A stretch of 64,000 bases of DNA from Alphaproteobacteria bacterium. GTDB lineage: Bacteria > Myxococcota_A > UBA796 > GCA-2862545. Each line of letters opens with the position of its first letter. Within the stretch, counting starts at the first letter, position 1. Where the stretch lies: assembly GCA_020632875.1 (NCBI GenBank), contig JACKET010000014.1, forward strand, positions 1-64,000. The letters are read 5' to 3'. Positions 1 to 8,761 of this stretch are shown one piece after another. A model generated the notes under the pieces. That model was not told where the DNA came from. It saw only the letters and a list, made by a program, of their open reading frames with translations, and did no database searches. The translations under genes were made by a program, and so were the position numbers.

Positions 1-139
1 GATGCACCACCCGGATGCCCGCGACGTCCGCGGCTGCGGTGAAGCGCCCGATCGCGGCTCCCGTCACCCCGTAGGCGACCGCGCAGCCCCGATCGCGCAG
101 GGCCCGGGCGAGCTGGGTGACGATGGAGGTGTCGGGCAC
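1..139 (-). CDS. Thiamine-diphosphate enzyme, N-terminal fragment (cut by window edge)
   Basis: Only the first 46 codons lie in the window; the gene runs off the left edge. The visible protein contains ALRDRGCAVAYGVTGAAI followed by a predicted strand and VVH. This resembles the start of the PYR-type N-terminal domain of acetolactate synthase-like ThDP enzymes, where a GxPG-like turn follows a short helix. I chose GTG 139 because GAGAGGA lies four bases upstream; an in-frame GTG at 157 is possible. The gene diverges from the SDR gene. Substrate cannot be inferred from this fragment. Confidence 0.55.
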   Translation of the reverse strand, partial: MPDTSIVTQLARALRDRGCAVAYGVTGAAIGRFTAAADVAGIRVVH

Positions 140-237
140 GGCTTCCTCTCGGCGCACGTATACGTCGGGGCCGTGCCCGCCGGGCCTGAGAGGTCCTGAG
201 ACTCCATCGGCGATACGGGTCGTGGCCTGGAGTCCCG
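140..237. promoter_or_regulatory. Divergent intergenic region
   Basis: This short gap separates the ThDP fragment and the SDR gene, which are transcribed away from each other, so it should hold both promoters. I see a GGAG ribosome-binding site just before the SDR start and no convincing operator or hairpin. Confidence 0.35.
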
Positions 238-1251
238 ATGCTCGCGTCCCTCTTCCCCACCCCTCCCCGACCCGAGACGAAGCTGTTCCCGGCATTCGTC
301 GCGAACCTGCCCGATCTGTCCGGCAAGACCATCGCCATCACGGGGTGCACCAGCGGCACCGGGCTCGTGCTGGCCGAGACGTGCGCGGACCGCGGCGCAC
401 GGGTCGTGATGCTGAACCGCACGTCCCCTCGCGCGGAGGCGGCCCTCGCCCGCGTCCAGGCCCGGGGAGACGCGAGCTGGGTGCCCTGCGATCTGCAGCG
501 GTTCGACGCCGTGCGGGAGGCCGCCGCGCAGCTCCGGGCCACGGTCCCCGACGGCCTGGACGTGCTGTGCAACAACGCCGGTGTGATGGGTCTCCCGGAC
601 GAGGCGACCCCGGATGGCTTCGACGTGCAGATGCAGGCGAACCACCTCTCCCACTTCCTGCTGACCTCTGCGGTGTGGCCGCTCCTGGCGGCCGCCGCGG
701 ATGCCCGGGGCGAAGCCCGCGTGGTCAACCACTCCAGCGGCGCCCGCAAGGCCCCGTCCGCCCCACTCCAGGCGCGCTACCTGCAGCGCAACGGCGGCGA
801 CCTCGGGGGCGACGGCTGGCCGGGGATGAGCCGCTGGCGGCGGTACCAGCAGTCCAAGCTGGCCAACCTCCTGTTCACCTACGCCCTGCACGACCGCATC
901 GCCGGGGCGCGCCCCGCCTACGCCGGGCGGGTGAAGAGTGTCTGTGCGCACCCGGGCCCGACGGACAGCGGGCTGCAGGGGAAGACCGCGCAGGCCGGAG
1001 GCACGCGTCTGCTCGACCGCTACGTCCTCTGGCGCACCCTGCGTGCCGCCCAGTCCGTCGAGGACGGCACGATGGGCATCGCCCGCGCCTGCTGCGCACC
1101 CGACGTGGAGAGCGGCGACTTCTACGGGCCCGTGGGTTCGGGCCAGGGCGGCCCGGCCGAGCGGTTGCCCCCGGAACGCGACGCCGCGGCCGAGGCGCTG
1201 CTGTGGGACGAGAGCCTGGCGGCCGTCGGAATCGATTCGTTCTTCGGATGA
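238..1251 (+). CDS. Short-chain dehydrogenase/reductase (retinol-dehydrogenase/WWOX-like SDR)
   Basis: The 337-residue protein has the classical SDR signature. The NAD(P)-binding motif TGCTSGTG is near residues 35-42, NNAG near 112-115, a catalytic-type serine in VVNHSSGA, and YQQSK near 203-207 supplies the catalytic Tyr and Lys. The extended C-terminal half and the HPG-type turn after the active site suit the subgroup acting on bulky alcohols, ketones or retinoid-like lipids. A GGAG box precedes the ATG. No membrane helix is obvious, so it is probably cytosolic. It converges with a lipoprotein gene seven bases downstream; the substrate is unknown. Confidence 0.85.
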   Translation: MLASLFPTPPRPETKLFPAFVANLPDLSGKTIAITGCTSGTGLVLAETCADRGARVVMLNRTSPRAEAALARVQARGDASWVPCDLQRFDAVREAAAQLRATVPDGLDVLCNNAGVMGLPDEATPDGFDVQMQANHLSHFLLTSAVWPLLAAAADARGEARVVNHSSGARKAPSAPLQARYLQRNGGDLGGDGWPGMSRWRRYQQSKLANLLFTYALHDRIAGARPAYAGRVKSVCAHPGPTDSGLQGKTAQAGGTRLLDRYVLWRTLRAAQSVEDGTMGIARACCAPDVESGDFYGPVGSGQGGPAERLPPERDAAAEALLWDESLAAVGIDSFFG

Positions 1252-1258
1252 CGACCGG

Positions 1259-1765
1259 TCAGCGGGCCTCCTCGAAGGACACGAGCTCGTAGGGCTGCTC
1301 GCTCCACGACTCGACGGCGAGCTCGCCGATCCCGAGATCGTGCTCGATCAACAGGATGTCCACGTCGAGCTGCCGGTAGACCACACGGAAGTGCGCGCAG
1401 TCCGCCTCCATGACGCCACACGTGGTGAAGCCGACCATCTCGGACGAGAACCCGAAGTCGGACGCCAGCGCGTAGGTCTCCTGGATGCCTCCGTCCAGGG
1501 CGAGCGTCATCGTGCCGTGCTCTCCGGACCCGTTCGTGAGGAAACACGCTTCGAACGTGTGCCCACCGGAGTCGAACGACTCACAGTAGCCAAGGTCCGT
1601 CGCCGAGATCTCGGCAAGGACCTCCTGTGTGGGATCGCCCGTCGGCGCGAACGTGGCCGTGCCGGACGTGGCCGTGAAGTAGGGCCTCACCCCCGGGCCT
1701 ACGTCCGCGATGGGCCGAGCCGCCCAACAGCCTTGCAGTGTCAGCGCGATGGCGATCGAGCGCAC
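1259..1765 (-). CDS. Hypothetical lipoprotein
   Basis: I place the start at GTG 1765, where GGAGG sits four bases upstream and the product begins MRSIAIALTLQGC, a compact lipoprotein signal with the lipid-acceptor Cys at residue 13. Longer in-frame starts up to 1894 would bury this signal. The mature part (about 155 residues) is acidic, has three further cysteines that could form disulfides, and matches no family I recognise. It is predicted to be anchored to the outer or inner membrane facing the periplasm. Confidence 0.6.
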   Translation of the reverse strand: MRSIAIALTLQGCWAARPIADVGPGVRPYFTATSGTATFAPTGDPTQEVLAEISATDLGYCESFDSGGHTFEACFLTNGSGEHGTMTLALDGGIQETYALASDFGFSSEMVGFTTCGVMEADCAHFRVVYRQLDVDILLIEHDLGIGELAVESWSEQPYELVSFEEAR

Positions 1766-2032
1766 GAACCCTCCCGCCACCACGGTAGCTCGTTGGACAG
1801 CAGCCGGAAGCCTCGCTCGCAAGTGACGCCTCGAAGCCGATACCATGCGACAACGTTCCTCCGGCCGTGGCACCATGCCGGCCGACGTTCCCATGCCACT
1901 TCACTCGCGAGACTCACCGACGCGCACCATGTCTGCATCCTCACGGCCTGCCCTCGGAAGGCCCGCACCAACCGGGTTCGATGCGTGGGTCCGGCGCATC
2001 ACCGAAGGATCATGAGGTACTGAAGCGCCTCG
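1766..2032. promoter_or_regulatory. Upstream region of the TIR gene
   Basis: This 267-base gap separates the leftward lipoprotein from the rightward TIR gene and should contain both promoters. A weak -24/-12-like element with a good TGGCAC half lies at 1868-1883 (see rejected items). No repeat, RNA gene or short coding region is convincing. Confidence 0.3.
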
Positions 2033-4384
2033 ATGACCGACTCCCTTCCAGCACCGGCGGCCTCCGAACAGCCGCCAGACGTGTTCATCAGCTACTCGAG
2101 CCGGGATCGGGACCGCGTGCGACCGCTGGCCGAGCTGCTGGAGAGCGAGGGCTACCGCGTCTACTGGGACCAGTACCTGAGCGCCGGAGAGGACTTCTAC
2201 CACTCCCTCGAGTCGAAGCTGGAGGAGGCCCGGGCCGTCCTCGTCATCTGGTCGGTCAACAGCATCGGGTCCGACTGGGTCCTCAACGAGGCCCGCCTGG
2301 CCAAGGCCCGCGACGTCCTCGTCCCGTGCACGCTCGACACGACCCAGCAGCCGCTGGACTTCCGCCACATCCACGTGGAGGACATCTCGAGCTGGTCGGT
2401 CGGGAAGGAGCACCCGGCCATCCAGAGCATCCTGCGTGCCCTCGAGCACCTGGACATCCACGGGCGACGCGAGCTCGAGTCCTTCGCCGTCCAGCAGACC
2501 TTCTACGACCTCCGGATCGCGGTCGGGGGAATCGTTGCCGGGCTCGTCTGCTCCATCATCCTCGGCGTGTGTGCGGCACTCACGATCCCAGCGACGAGCG
2601 AGATGGGAGGCACCGCGACCCTCGTGGCGGCGCTCTTCGGGGCGAGTGGCTGCATACCCGTGCTCTTCCGCCTCACGACCTGGATGACGTCTCGCGTCAA
2701 CCCCACACGACGCACGTTCATCGGTGCCAGCATCGGACTCGTCGCAGGCGTCGTGGTCTATTCCGTGGTCGGGGGGCCCCTCGCGTCGACCAATGCGTGG
2801 ACCTTCGAGTGGAACGAGGAGGCCCCCGAAGAGCTCGTCAGCGCCATGTATCGACTGTTCTTCCTACATGTCGGCGTGTTCTGGGTGTCGGCGTTGACCG
2901 GACTGACGGTGGGTTGGTTCGCGGGCGAACGGTCGGCTGGGGGCACTCCACAAGCCCGGGATGGGCTGGCGGTGTCGCACATGTTCAGACAGAACGTCCC
3001 TGTCGTGACGGTCGGCACGGGAATCTTGAGCCTGATCGCGCTGTCTTCAGTTCTGAGCGATCTGAGCGCCAGCCAGCGAGCCGCCCTCGCCGAGGTGGGA
3101 CGGGACGATCTCGCCTTCCTCGTCGAAGTGCCGAATCAGGCCCTCGTCATCACGATCCTGACCTTCTGTGCGGCCAGCTTCCTGCTCGCGTGGACATCGA
3201 TCGACGAGGGCCTCCGCGCCAACCAGCGCCCCCAGCGAACCACACTCATGGCCGGGGTGCTCCTGGTGCTCGCCGCGGCCTCTTTCACGACGGTCTGGTT
3301 GCTCACCGAGGGCATTCTCCGGGTCGTCTCGGTCGTGGCCATGAGCACCATCGCCTGGGGTCCATGGTCCACCTATCGGCGTCGAGCTCAGACCGTCCAT
3401 CTGGCCCCGGCGGAGCCTCTCCTCTCGACCGCGATGGGTGCCGCGCTGCTCCTCGGTGTGGTCGTCGTGGCGCAGAACGCCATTCCCATCGCGGCCGGGC
3501 TCGGCGCAACCCTCGGCCTCGTCACCGAGATTGGGGACGAGCGCGACTCCGGTCTCGAAGGGTTCCGGCAGCTCCTCGGCATCGCCGGGACTTCGAGCTT
3601 CGTTGCGATTGCAGGGGTGAGCGTGCTGTTCGGCACCGCCGCGATCACAGGTACGCTGGTCAGAAGACACTACGAGGGGTATCCGATCATGCCGAGACAG
3701 ACGGTTCGCGCGACCCGACGACCCGGCGTTCGGGTCGGCATGGCCGCCTCCGCCGTGGTCCTGACGGTCTCGATGCTCGCGGTCGCGCTCTACTACCCCA
3801 CCAGATCCGTCGACGAGCATCGCGAGCCCGAGGACACGGTGACGGTGCTCGCCGCAGCCCGCGACCTGTTTCCGGGAGTGGAGATCACCGAAGCGGACCT
3901 CTACACCTTGGAAGTCCCACCGAGGTTCCTGCCGCCGGGAGTGATCGGAACGGCCGATTCCGTCATCGGCAGCCGGCCCGCCGAGCGTATGCTGGCCAAC
4001 GAGCTCGTCCGCGCCGAGCGCCTGGACGGTGCGATGTCGGTGCCCGACGGCCTCGCGCATCGGGTTCCGGAAGGCAAGCGCGCAGTCTCGGTCCAGCGTG
4101 CGTCACCCTGGGATGTAGAGAAGGATGCCCATCTCGACGTGTACACGAGCTCGCCTGCGGGAGCCTGCGAGCTCGCGCGCGGCGCGGTCGTCCTGGCCCT
4201 TGGTCCAGACCAGAGACCACGCCAGGAAACGCCGGGGAGGTATTCGATGGTCCTCCTCGTGGACGAGCGCGAGGCCCTCGGATTCGCGTCGCTCTCGCAC
4301 GATTCCCGTCTCACGATCGGCCTGCGCTCGCCTCTCGGAGTGGAGTCGTCCGAAGTGCCCTCGTGTGTGGAAGTCCTGCCGTGA
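2033..4384 (+). CDS. TIR domain - polytopic membrane - SAF/CpaB-like fusion protein
   Basis: This 783-residue protein has three parts. Residues 16-140 form a TIR domain: VFISYSSRD is the first strand and BB-loop lead, and DWVLNEA (Glu86) matches the W..E motif that supplies the catalytic Glu in NAD-cleaving TIR enzymes. Residues 160-585 are a series of hydrophobic segments, roughly ten membrane helices. Residues 600-783 form an SAF (CpaB/RcpC-like) region, with DLFPGVEITEADL and an RPAERMLANELV helix as in Flp-pilus CpaB proteins. The gene is translationally coupled to a second SAF protein. A TIR domain facing the cytosol with an SAF module outside would be a transmembrane sensor-effector layout; that is inference. 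NADase activity is not certain. Confidence 0.75.
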   Translation: MTDSLPAPAASEQPPDVFISYSSRDRDRVRPLAELLESEGYRVYWDQYLSAGEDFYHSLESKLEEARAVLVIWSVNSIGSDWVLNEARLAKARDVLVPCTLDTTQQPLDFRHIHVEDISSWSVGKEHPAIQSILRALEHLDIHGRRELESFAVQQTFYDLRIAVGGIVAGLVCSIILGVCAALTIPATSEMGGTATLVAALFGASGCIPVLFRLTTWMTSRVNPTRRTFIGASIGLVAGVVVYSVVGGPLASTNAWTFEWNEEAPEELVSAMYRLFFLHVGVFWVSALTGLTVGWFAGERSAGGTPQARDGLAVSHMFRQNVPVVTVGTGILSLIALSSVLSDLSASQRAALAEVGRDDLAFLVEVPNQALVITILTFCAASFLLAWTSIDEGLRANQRPQRTTLMAGVLLVLAAASFTTVWLLTEGILRVVSVVAMSTIAWGPWSTYRRRAQTVHLAPAEPLLSTAMGAALLLGVVVVAQNAIPIAAGLGATLGLVTEIGDERDSGLEGFRQLLGIAGTSSFVAIAGVSVLFGTAAITGTLVRRHYEGYPIMPRQTVRATRRPGVRVGMAASAVVLTVSMLAVALYYPTRSVDEHREPEDTVTVLAAARDLFPGVEITEADLYTLEVPPRFLPPGVIGTADSVIGSRPAERMLANELVRAERLDGAMSVPDGLAHRVPEGKRAVSVQRASPWDVEKDAHLDVYTSSPAGACELARGAVVLALGPDQRPRQETPGRYSMVLLVDEREALGFASLSHDSRLTIGLRSPLGVESSEVPSCVEVLP

Positions 4385-4995
4385 AGCGCTGGGAGATCCT
4401 GCTCTACGGGGGATGTGTCGCTGCAACGTGCGCCGCGCTGGCCGTCGTTTGGACGAAGTTCCGAGCGGAAACGGCAGGGCCGGACGAGACGGTGTCCGTC
4501 GTCGTCCCCCGCCGCGATCTCGAGCCCGGTACCGTAATCGCCCAATCCGACATCCGAGTCGTCGGAATCCCGCCGGAATACCTGACCGAAACGACCCACC
4601 GGGCCAGGCAGGAAGCGGTCGGGCGATTGACCCGTGAGCGCGTGCTCGAGGGCGAGTTCCTTCGCGCCGAGCGACTCGCTCCGCCAGAAGCTGGCCCTCC
4701 GCCCGCCGGAATGCTGGGACGCGGGAACCGAGCCATCCACTGGCCAGAGGCCGACGCACTGGCACGGCTCCTGCGGCCGGGCGACAAAGTGGATGTCCTG
4801 GTGGCCACGGCCGGGGGTCCCTGCACCCTCCACACGGCAGCAAGCGTGCTGACGAGGACGAAGGCATCGACCCTCTGGCTCGAGGTACCCGCCTCAGACC
4901 TGCCAGTCGCCGCGCTGTACGCGTCCCAACCGAGGATCCTCGCGATGCGAAGCCCGCGGGACTCGGCCGAGGTCACCCGCGCGTGTCCGCGGTGA
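4381..4995 (+). CDS. Membrane-anchored SAF-domain (CpaB/RcpC-like) protein
   Basis: GTG 4381 overlaps the stop of the TIR gene as GTGA, which implies translational coupling. The 204-residue product starts with a single membrane helix (residues 6-24). An SAF domain follows: RRDLEPGTVIAQSDIRVV, then a V-rich strand and EGEFLRAERLA. The order is the same as in the C-terminal part of the preceding protein, so the two are paralogous modules. CpaB proteins act in the periplasm in Flp/Tad pilus assembly, but no other tad gene lies nearby. I therefore read this as a TIR partner rather than pilus machinery; that is inference. Confidence 0.65.
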   Translation: MKRWEILLYGGCVAATCAALAVVWTKFRAETAGPDETVSVVVPRRDLEPGTVIAQSDIRVVGIPPEYLTETTHRARQEAVGRLTRERVLEGEFLRAERLAPPEAGPPPAGMLGRGNRAIHWPEADALARLLRPGDKVDVLVATAGGPCTLHTAASVLTRTKASTLWLEVPASDLPVAALYASQPRILAMRSPRDSAEVTRACPR

Positions 4996-5071
4996 GCAGA
5001 GCGAGCATCGCCCAACGTACCGCACAGGAACGCCCTTCATTCCGGGATCTCAGTCCAGGCGCCTCGGTAAG

Positions 5072-5794
5072 TCATGGGATGAGGACGCGATCTTCGATCT
5101 GGTCGATCGCGAAGGTGAGTCGTTGGACGGACACCGGGTCGGCCTCGGAGGCGCCCGCCGCCAGCACCGCCGCCTGCGCTCCGTAGGCGCCGCGCCAGTC
5201 GACGTCGCAGCTTCGCGTTCCGTCGTCGCACCGCACGTGACGGGCTCCCGATGTGCGATGCCTCGCGACGTGGGCCATCATCGCGGCTGCGAGCGGCGGC
5301 GGGTGCCCGCGAACCCAATCGAGATGGGCGCCGTCCTCGACGAAGTCGGCGAACCCCCCGTCGCTCGAGACGGCGATCCCCTGGAGTCGGTTGCCCAGCC
5401 AGTCGTAGAGCAGCCACCCGGTGGGCTGGAGCGGAACCGTGCCTCTCTGGATTTCGAGCAGCTCGTCGGAGAGTGCGGGGTTGTCGATCGCACCCCAAGG
5501 CTGAGCCAGGAGGACGTACCCTCCACCCACCGTCGCACCGAGCGGCGAGTCCCAAGCGGCCGGATCCCCCCGAACGAGGTCGGCGAGGTCGACTCCGGAG
5601 GCTTCTGTCAGCGCATCGACGTCGGCGTGGAGGTCATCGAGGATGGTCTCGGCACACAGTCGCGATGGCAGTGGGGGGTTCCAGGCCTCTTCCCACGGAG
5701 CCTCTGCGTCCGCTTCGCACAGCTCGGCAGTCAATGGAGCGCGCTTCTCGATTCCACCACATCCGGTCAGCCAGATCATCGCGAGCACGGGCAC
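5072..5794 (-). CDS. Hypothetical lipoprotein
   Basis: The chosen start is GTG 5794, six bases after GGAGAG, giving MPVLAMIWLTGCGG with a lipobox (LTGC) at residues 9-12. The 240-residue product is acidic and Trp/Tyr-rich, with CDDGTRSCDVDW near the C-terminus as a probable disulfide hairpin. I recognise no family. It converges on the SAF gene and diverges from an exported protein gene. Confidence 0.55.
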   Translation of the reverse strand: MPVLAMIWLTGCGGIEKRAPLTAELCEADAEAPWEEAWNPPLPSRLCAETILDDLHADVDALTEASGVDLADLVRGDPAAWDSPLGATVGGGYVLLAQPWGAIDNPALSDELLEIQRGTVPLQPTGWLLYDWLGNRLQGIAVSSDGGFADFVEDGAHLDWVRGHPPPLAAAMMAHVARHRTSGARHVRCDDGTRSCDVDWRGAYGAQAAVLAAGASEADPVSVQRLTFAIDQIEDRVLIP

Positions 5795-5884
5795 GGCGAG
5801 CTCTCCGGGTTTCGCGCGGGACCGGCCACCCGAGCCGGGCCGCACCCACAGGAGAACTGGTGTATCCTGCCCGCCGGAGGTCGG

Positions 5885-6814
5885 ATGCGTCGAGTGCTGA
5901 TCGTCATCGCGACTCTGGCGCTGACCGCGTCCGCCGATGCGAGGGAAGGTCGACGCAGCCCCGCGAGACGCGTCGTCAACGTGTCCGTCTCCGCCGCAGG
6001 GGTCGGGCTCGCGACCGCGACCGGGATCGTGTGGCTCGATGCGACCCGGGCGTACAACGCACACCGGGATGCGCTCACGGAACGCGAGTCCAAGGCGATC
6101 TACAACCAGTTCGTCTACCCGCGCAGGCGCACGGTCATCGGCCTGGGAACCGCGACAGCGGCCGTCGGGCTCACGAGCGTGGCCCTGCTGGTCGACATCG
6201 ATCGCCTCGGGAGGCGCCGCCCGGCGCCGACACCCGCGCCGGAGCCCACGGTCGAGAGCACTCCAGAGGCCCAGATCGCGCCTCCCGAGCCCGAGCCGAC
6301 ACCCGAGCCCGACGCCGAGGTCGAAGCGACGGAAGACCTCGAGCCCCCACCCGCGGACGGGCCCTCCGAGAGCCAGCTCGTGACCTCGATGGTCGCCTGC
6401 TACCTCGAACGTCCCGACACCGAGGATTGTCTCGCAGCCATCGATGGATCCGCTGGTGCCACGGTCTCGTGGACCGGAAGCGTGGCCTCCCCCTTCGAGC
6501 TGCGGACGATCGATGGGCGCTCGGGGACGACGTTGTTCGTCGAGACGACCCTGGAACGCCCCGTCGGCCTGTCGGACCGCGCTCGGCCTGCGGGCGAGCC
6601 CGTCCGCTGGCCGTTCGAGCTGGTGCTCCCTCCGGACGTGTCCTCGATCGGCGATGTCGAACGCATCGGTTTGTCCCTGTCCCCCGCGCCCCAGGTCGTC
6701 CGGGGAGCCTTCGGCGGGTTGATACCGGGGGCATCGTGTCCGGACGGCTTCGATCCATGTCGGTCCCCGGTGCTGCGACTCGAATCCCACGGGCCGGAAG
6801 AGGAAGCTCCGTGA
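5885..6814 (+). CDS. Hypothetical exported/membrane protein with Pro-Glu-rich linker
   Basis: The ATG follows GGAGG by five bases. The 309-residue product has an N-terminal signal (MRRVLIVIATLALTASADA) and two hydrophobic segments at about residues 35-52 and 83-105. A long Pro/Glu/Thr-rich linker covers 108-160, and a C-terminal beta-rich domain has paired cysteines. The architecture resembles myxobacterial envelope proteins, but no named family is evident. The stop overlaps the start of the next lipoprotein (GTGA), so both are probably made together. Confidence 0.55.
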   Translation: MRRVLIVIATLALTASADAREGRRSPARRVVNVSVSAAGVGLATATGIVWLDATRAYNAHRDALTERESKAIYNQFVYPRRRTVIGLGTATAAVGLTSVALLVDIDRLGRRRPAPTPAPEPTVESTPEAQIAPPEPEPTPEPDAEVEATEDLEPPPADGPSESQLVTSMVACYLERPDTEDCLAAIDGSAGATVSWTGSVASPFELRTIDGRSGTTLFVETTLERPVGLSDRARPAGEPVRWPFELVLPPDVSSIGDVERIGLSLSPAPQVVRGAFGGLIPGASCPDGFDPCRSPVLRLESHGPEEEAP

Positions 6815-7284
6815 TCCGGGCATTGCTGGCCCTTGCGGTCGCCTCGCTGCTCAGCGGCTGCCTGTTCCGACCGAAGCTCGACTTCTGGGAGGGCGACGGG
6901 GACTGCGACGACCGCATCGACAACGACGACGACGGCGCGACGGACTGCGACGATCCGGATTGTGCCGTGCTCGTCGTCTGCATCGCGCCCGAGTCTGATA
7001 CCGACACCGACGCGGATTCCGACGCCGACGCCGATGCCGATGCCGATGCGGACGCGGATGCCGACACGGATGCCGACACGGATGCCGACACCGACTCCGA
7101 CGCAGACAGCGACGCCGACACGGACGCCGACGCCGACACGGACGCCGATTCCGACACGGACGCCGATGCCGACACGGACGCCGATTCCGACACGGACGCC
7201 GATTCCGACACGGACGCCGACACGGACACGGACACCGACACGGACACGGACACGGACACGGACACGGATACGGACACCAACTGA
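6811..7284 (+). CDS. Acidic-repeat lipoprotein lacking any globular domain
   Basis: GTG 6811 overlaps the upstream stop. The signal MIRALLALAVASLLSGC has a clean lipobox with Cys17. Residues 25-60 hold a calcium-loop-like cluster (DCDDRIDNDDDGATDCDD) reminiscent of MopE/thrombospondin-type-3 motifs. From about residue 64 to the end the protein is an unbroken run of Asp-x pairs (DT, DA, DS) that stops at DTN. In other proteins here such a run links the lipid anchor to a folded domain; here nothing follows. It may be a truncated passenger gene or a pure acidic brush. Confidence 0.65.
   Translation: MIRALLALAVASLLSGCLFRPKLDFWEGDGDCDDRIDNDDDGATDCDDPDCAVLVVCIAPESDTDTDADSDADADADADADADADTDADTDADTDSDADSDADTDADADTDADSDTDADADTDADSDTDADSDTDADTDTDTDTDTDTDTDTDTDTN
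7000..7278 (+). repeat. In-frame hexanucleotide-based Asp-x repeat tract
   Basis: The DNA is a degenerate array of six-base units (GAC followed by ACC, GCC, TCC or ACG) coding for DT, DA and DS pairs. Units are multiples of six bases, so slippage would change length but not reading frame. Confidence 0.8.
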
Positions 7285-7300
7285 CCCGCGGCTGCCGGAT

Positions 7301-8761
7301 TCAGTCCGACCAGGCGAACGTGGCCACCATCTCGCGGCTCCCCGAGAGCTCCTGCACGAACTTCCATCGGGCCAGGCGGCCCGACACGCACGCCTCGACG
7401 TCCGGGTCGTCGGGGAAGCGCACGCCGTGGCTCACGATGCGCCCTCCGGCGAGCTCGATGGGCCCTCGGAACGTCACCCGAGCCCCCTTGGGGAGGTCGG
7501 TGCCGTCGCGCTCGATGCAGTACTTCAGCTGCCCGGCGTACCGACGCAGGGTGTTCTCCGCGTCGGGGTCGGGCCCGTCGGGCCCCGTGATGCTGTGCTC
7601 CACGAGCCTCCACGCTTCCCGCGGCACGTCGAGGGCCTCGAGCACGGCCGAGGGCTCGAATGGCTGCGCCCGCTCGCGGATGCGGAGGCGCTGTCGCCAC
7701 CGGAACAGGCCGTGGCCCGCGGCCACGGCTTCGGTCGCGGCCTCCACCGACGCGAGCCCGTACTCGACGTTGCAGACGCGATCGAGCTCGTCGTCCGTGA
7801 GCTCGGCGATGGGCCGCCGCGCTTCACACGCGTCGGGACCGTACGACCTCGAGAGCACGTACCCGTGCCGGATCGCGGGGTGGCTCGGGAGGACGGACGC
7901 GAGCGCCGGGAGGAGATCGGCGACGGTCGCGTCGCTCTCTTCCGAGACGGAGGGGTGGACCACGATGCACCGCCACTCCGCGGGGTCGACGGGCTCGAGG
8001 CCCGGGTGTCGCTCGGCGACGGTGGCGGCGATGCGGTCGAGGCGGCTGTCGCAGGCGGCGGCGAGCTCCTGGAGCACCCGGGGGACCTCGTCGGGCGGCG
8101 CCGTGCACGAGGCCCCGCGGAGCCCCACGCCGCTCGCATCGATACCCGCACCGCCCGGGGAGCCCTCGAGCAGAACCGGAATGGCGCACGAGGCCCCATC
8201 GAAGGCCGTGGCCATCCGCAGGCGTCCGCCGGAGGCGCCCGCCAGCGCGGCGCTCCCGAACTGCGCCTGACCCGCCGTGAAGATCACCTCGCGGAGGAGC
8301 TCGGCGGAGGTCGCGGCGTCCGGCACGACGGTCAGCAGGCCCCGGAACTCCAGGGACTCGTCGCGCGTCGCGAGCGCGAGGTCCTTGTGGGCCTCGGCGA
8401 GCGCGAGCAGCGCGTCGTAGAGCCCCGTGATCAGCTGACCGCGCTTGGCGTCCTTCGGGACCCGTCCCGCCGTGACGGACGCCACGGTGCGCGACTCGAT
8501 CAGCAACCGGTCGAGCAGCTCCGGTGGAATCCCGTCGCGCACCTCCGGTGGGAGGGAGAGGACCGTGGCGCGGCTGTCGATCGCGATGCGGTCCGCGTAC
8601 ACCTCGACCCGGGGCCAGTACCCGATGGGCTCCCCCGCCGGGAGGTCGACGAGATCGATGTGCTGCTCGGCTTCGATGCGGTCGGTCGGCCCCCACCAGA
8701 CGGCCTCGCCCGCCGCGACACCCGGCCACGGGCTGCACCCCACGAGGAGCGCGACCAGCAT
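7301..8761 (-). CDS. Lipoprotein with C-terminal AgmX/PglI (TonB-C-like) domain
   Basis: The 486-residue product starts MLVALLVGCSPWPG (lipid Cys9). Residues about 40-90 resemble an ExbD-like periplasmic fold (VEVYADRIAIDS followed by PPE). The C-terminal 75 residues contain YCIERDG, a strand pair and VEACVSGRLARWKF. This is the pattern of the AgmX/PglI C-terminal domain of myxobacterial gliding and envelope proteins, related to TonB-C. Its ATG overlaps the stop of an upstream small membrane protein as ATGA, so the two form an operon. The role in an energised envelope complex is inferred from family resemblance only. Confidence 0.6.
   Translation of the reverse strand: MLVALLVGCSPWPGVAAGEAVWWGPTDRIEAEQHIDLVDLPAGEPIGYWPRVEVYADRIAIDSRATVLSLPPEVRDGIPPELLDRLLIESRTVASVTAGRVPKDAKRGQLITGLYDALLALAEAHKDLALATRDESLEFRGLLTVVPDAATSAELLREVIFTAGQAQFGSAALAGASGGRLRMATAFDGASCAIPVLLEGSPGGAGIDASGVGLRGASCTAPPDEVPRVLQELAAACDSRLDRIAATVAERHPGLEPVDPAEWRCIVVHPSVSEESDATVADLLPALASVLPSHPAIRHGYVLSRSYGPDACEARRPIAELTDDELDRVCNVEYGLASVEAATEAVAAGHGLFRWRQRLRIRERAQPFEPSAVLEALDVPREAWRLVEHSITGPDGPDPDAENTLRRYAGQLKYCIERDGTDLPKGARVTFRGPIELAGGRIVSHGVRFPDDPDVEACVSGRLARWKFVQELSGSREMVATFAWSD

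Noticed and set aside
1868..1883. TGGCACCATGCCGGCC as a sigma-54 promoter of the TIR gene
   Set aside because: The -24 half and GG-N10-GC spacing fit, but the -12 half lacks TT and the start codon is 140 bases away; no activator gene is nearby.
4381..4995. Part of a Tad/Flp pilus operon
   Set aside because: No secretin, prepilin, ATPase or prepilin peptidase gene nearby; only SAF modules match.
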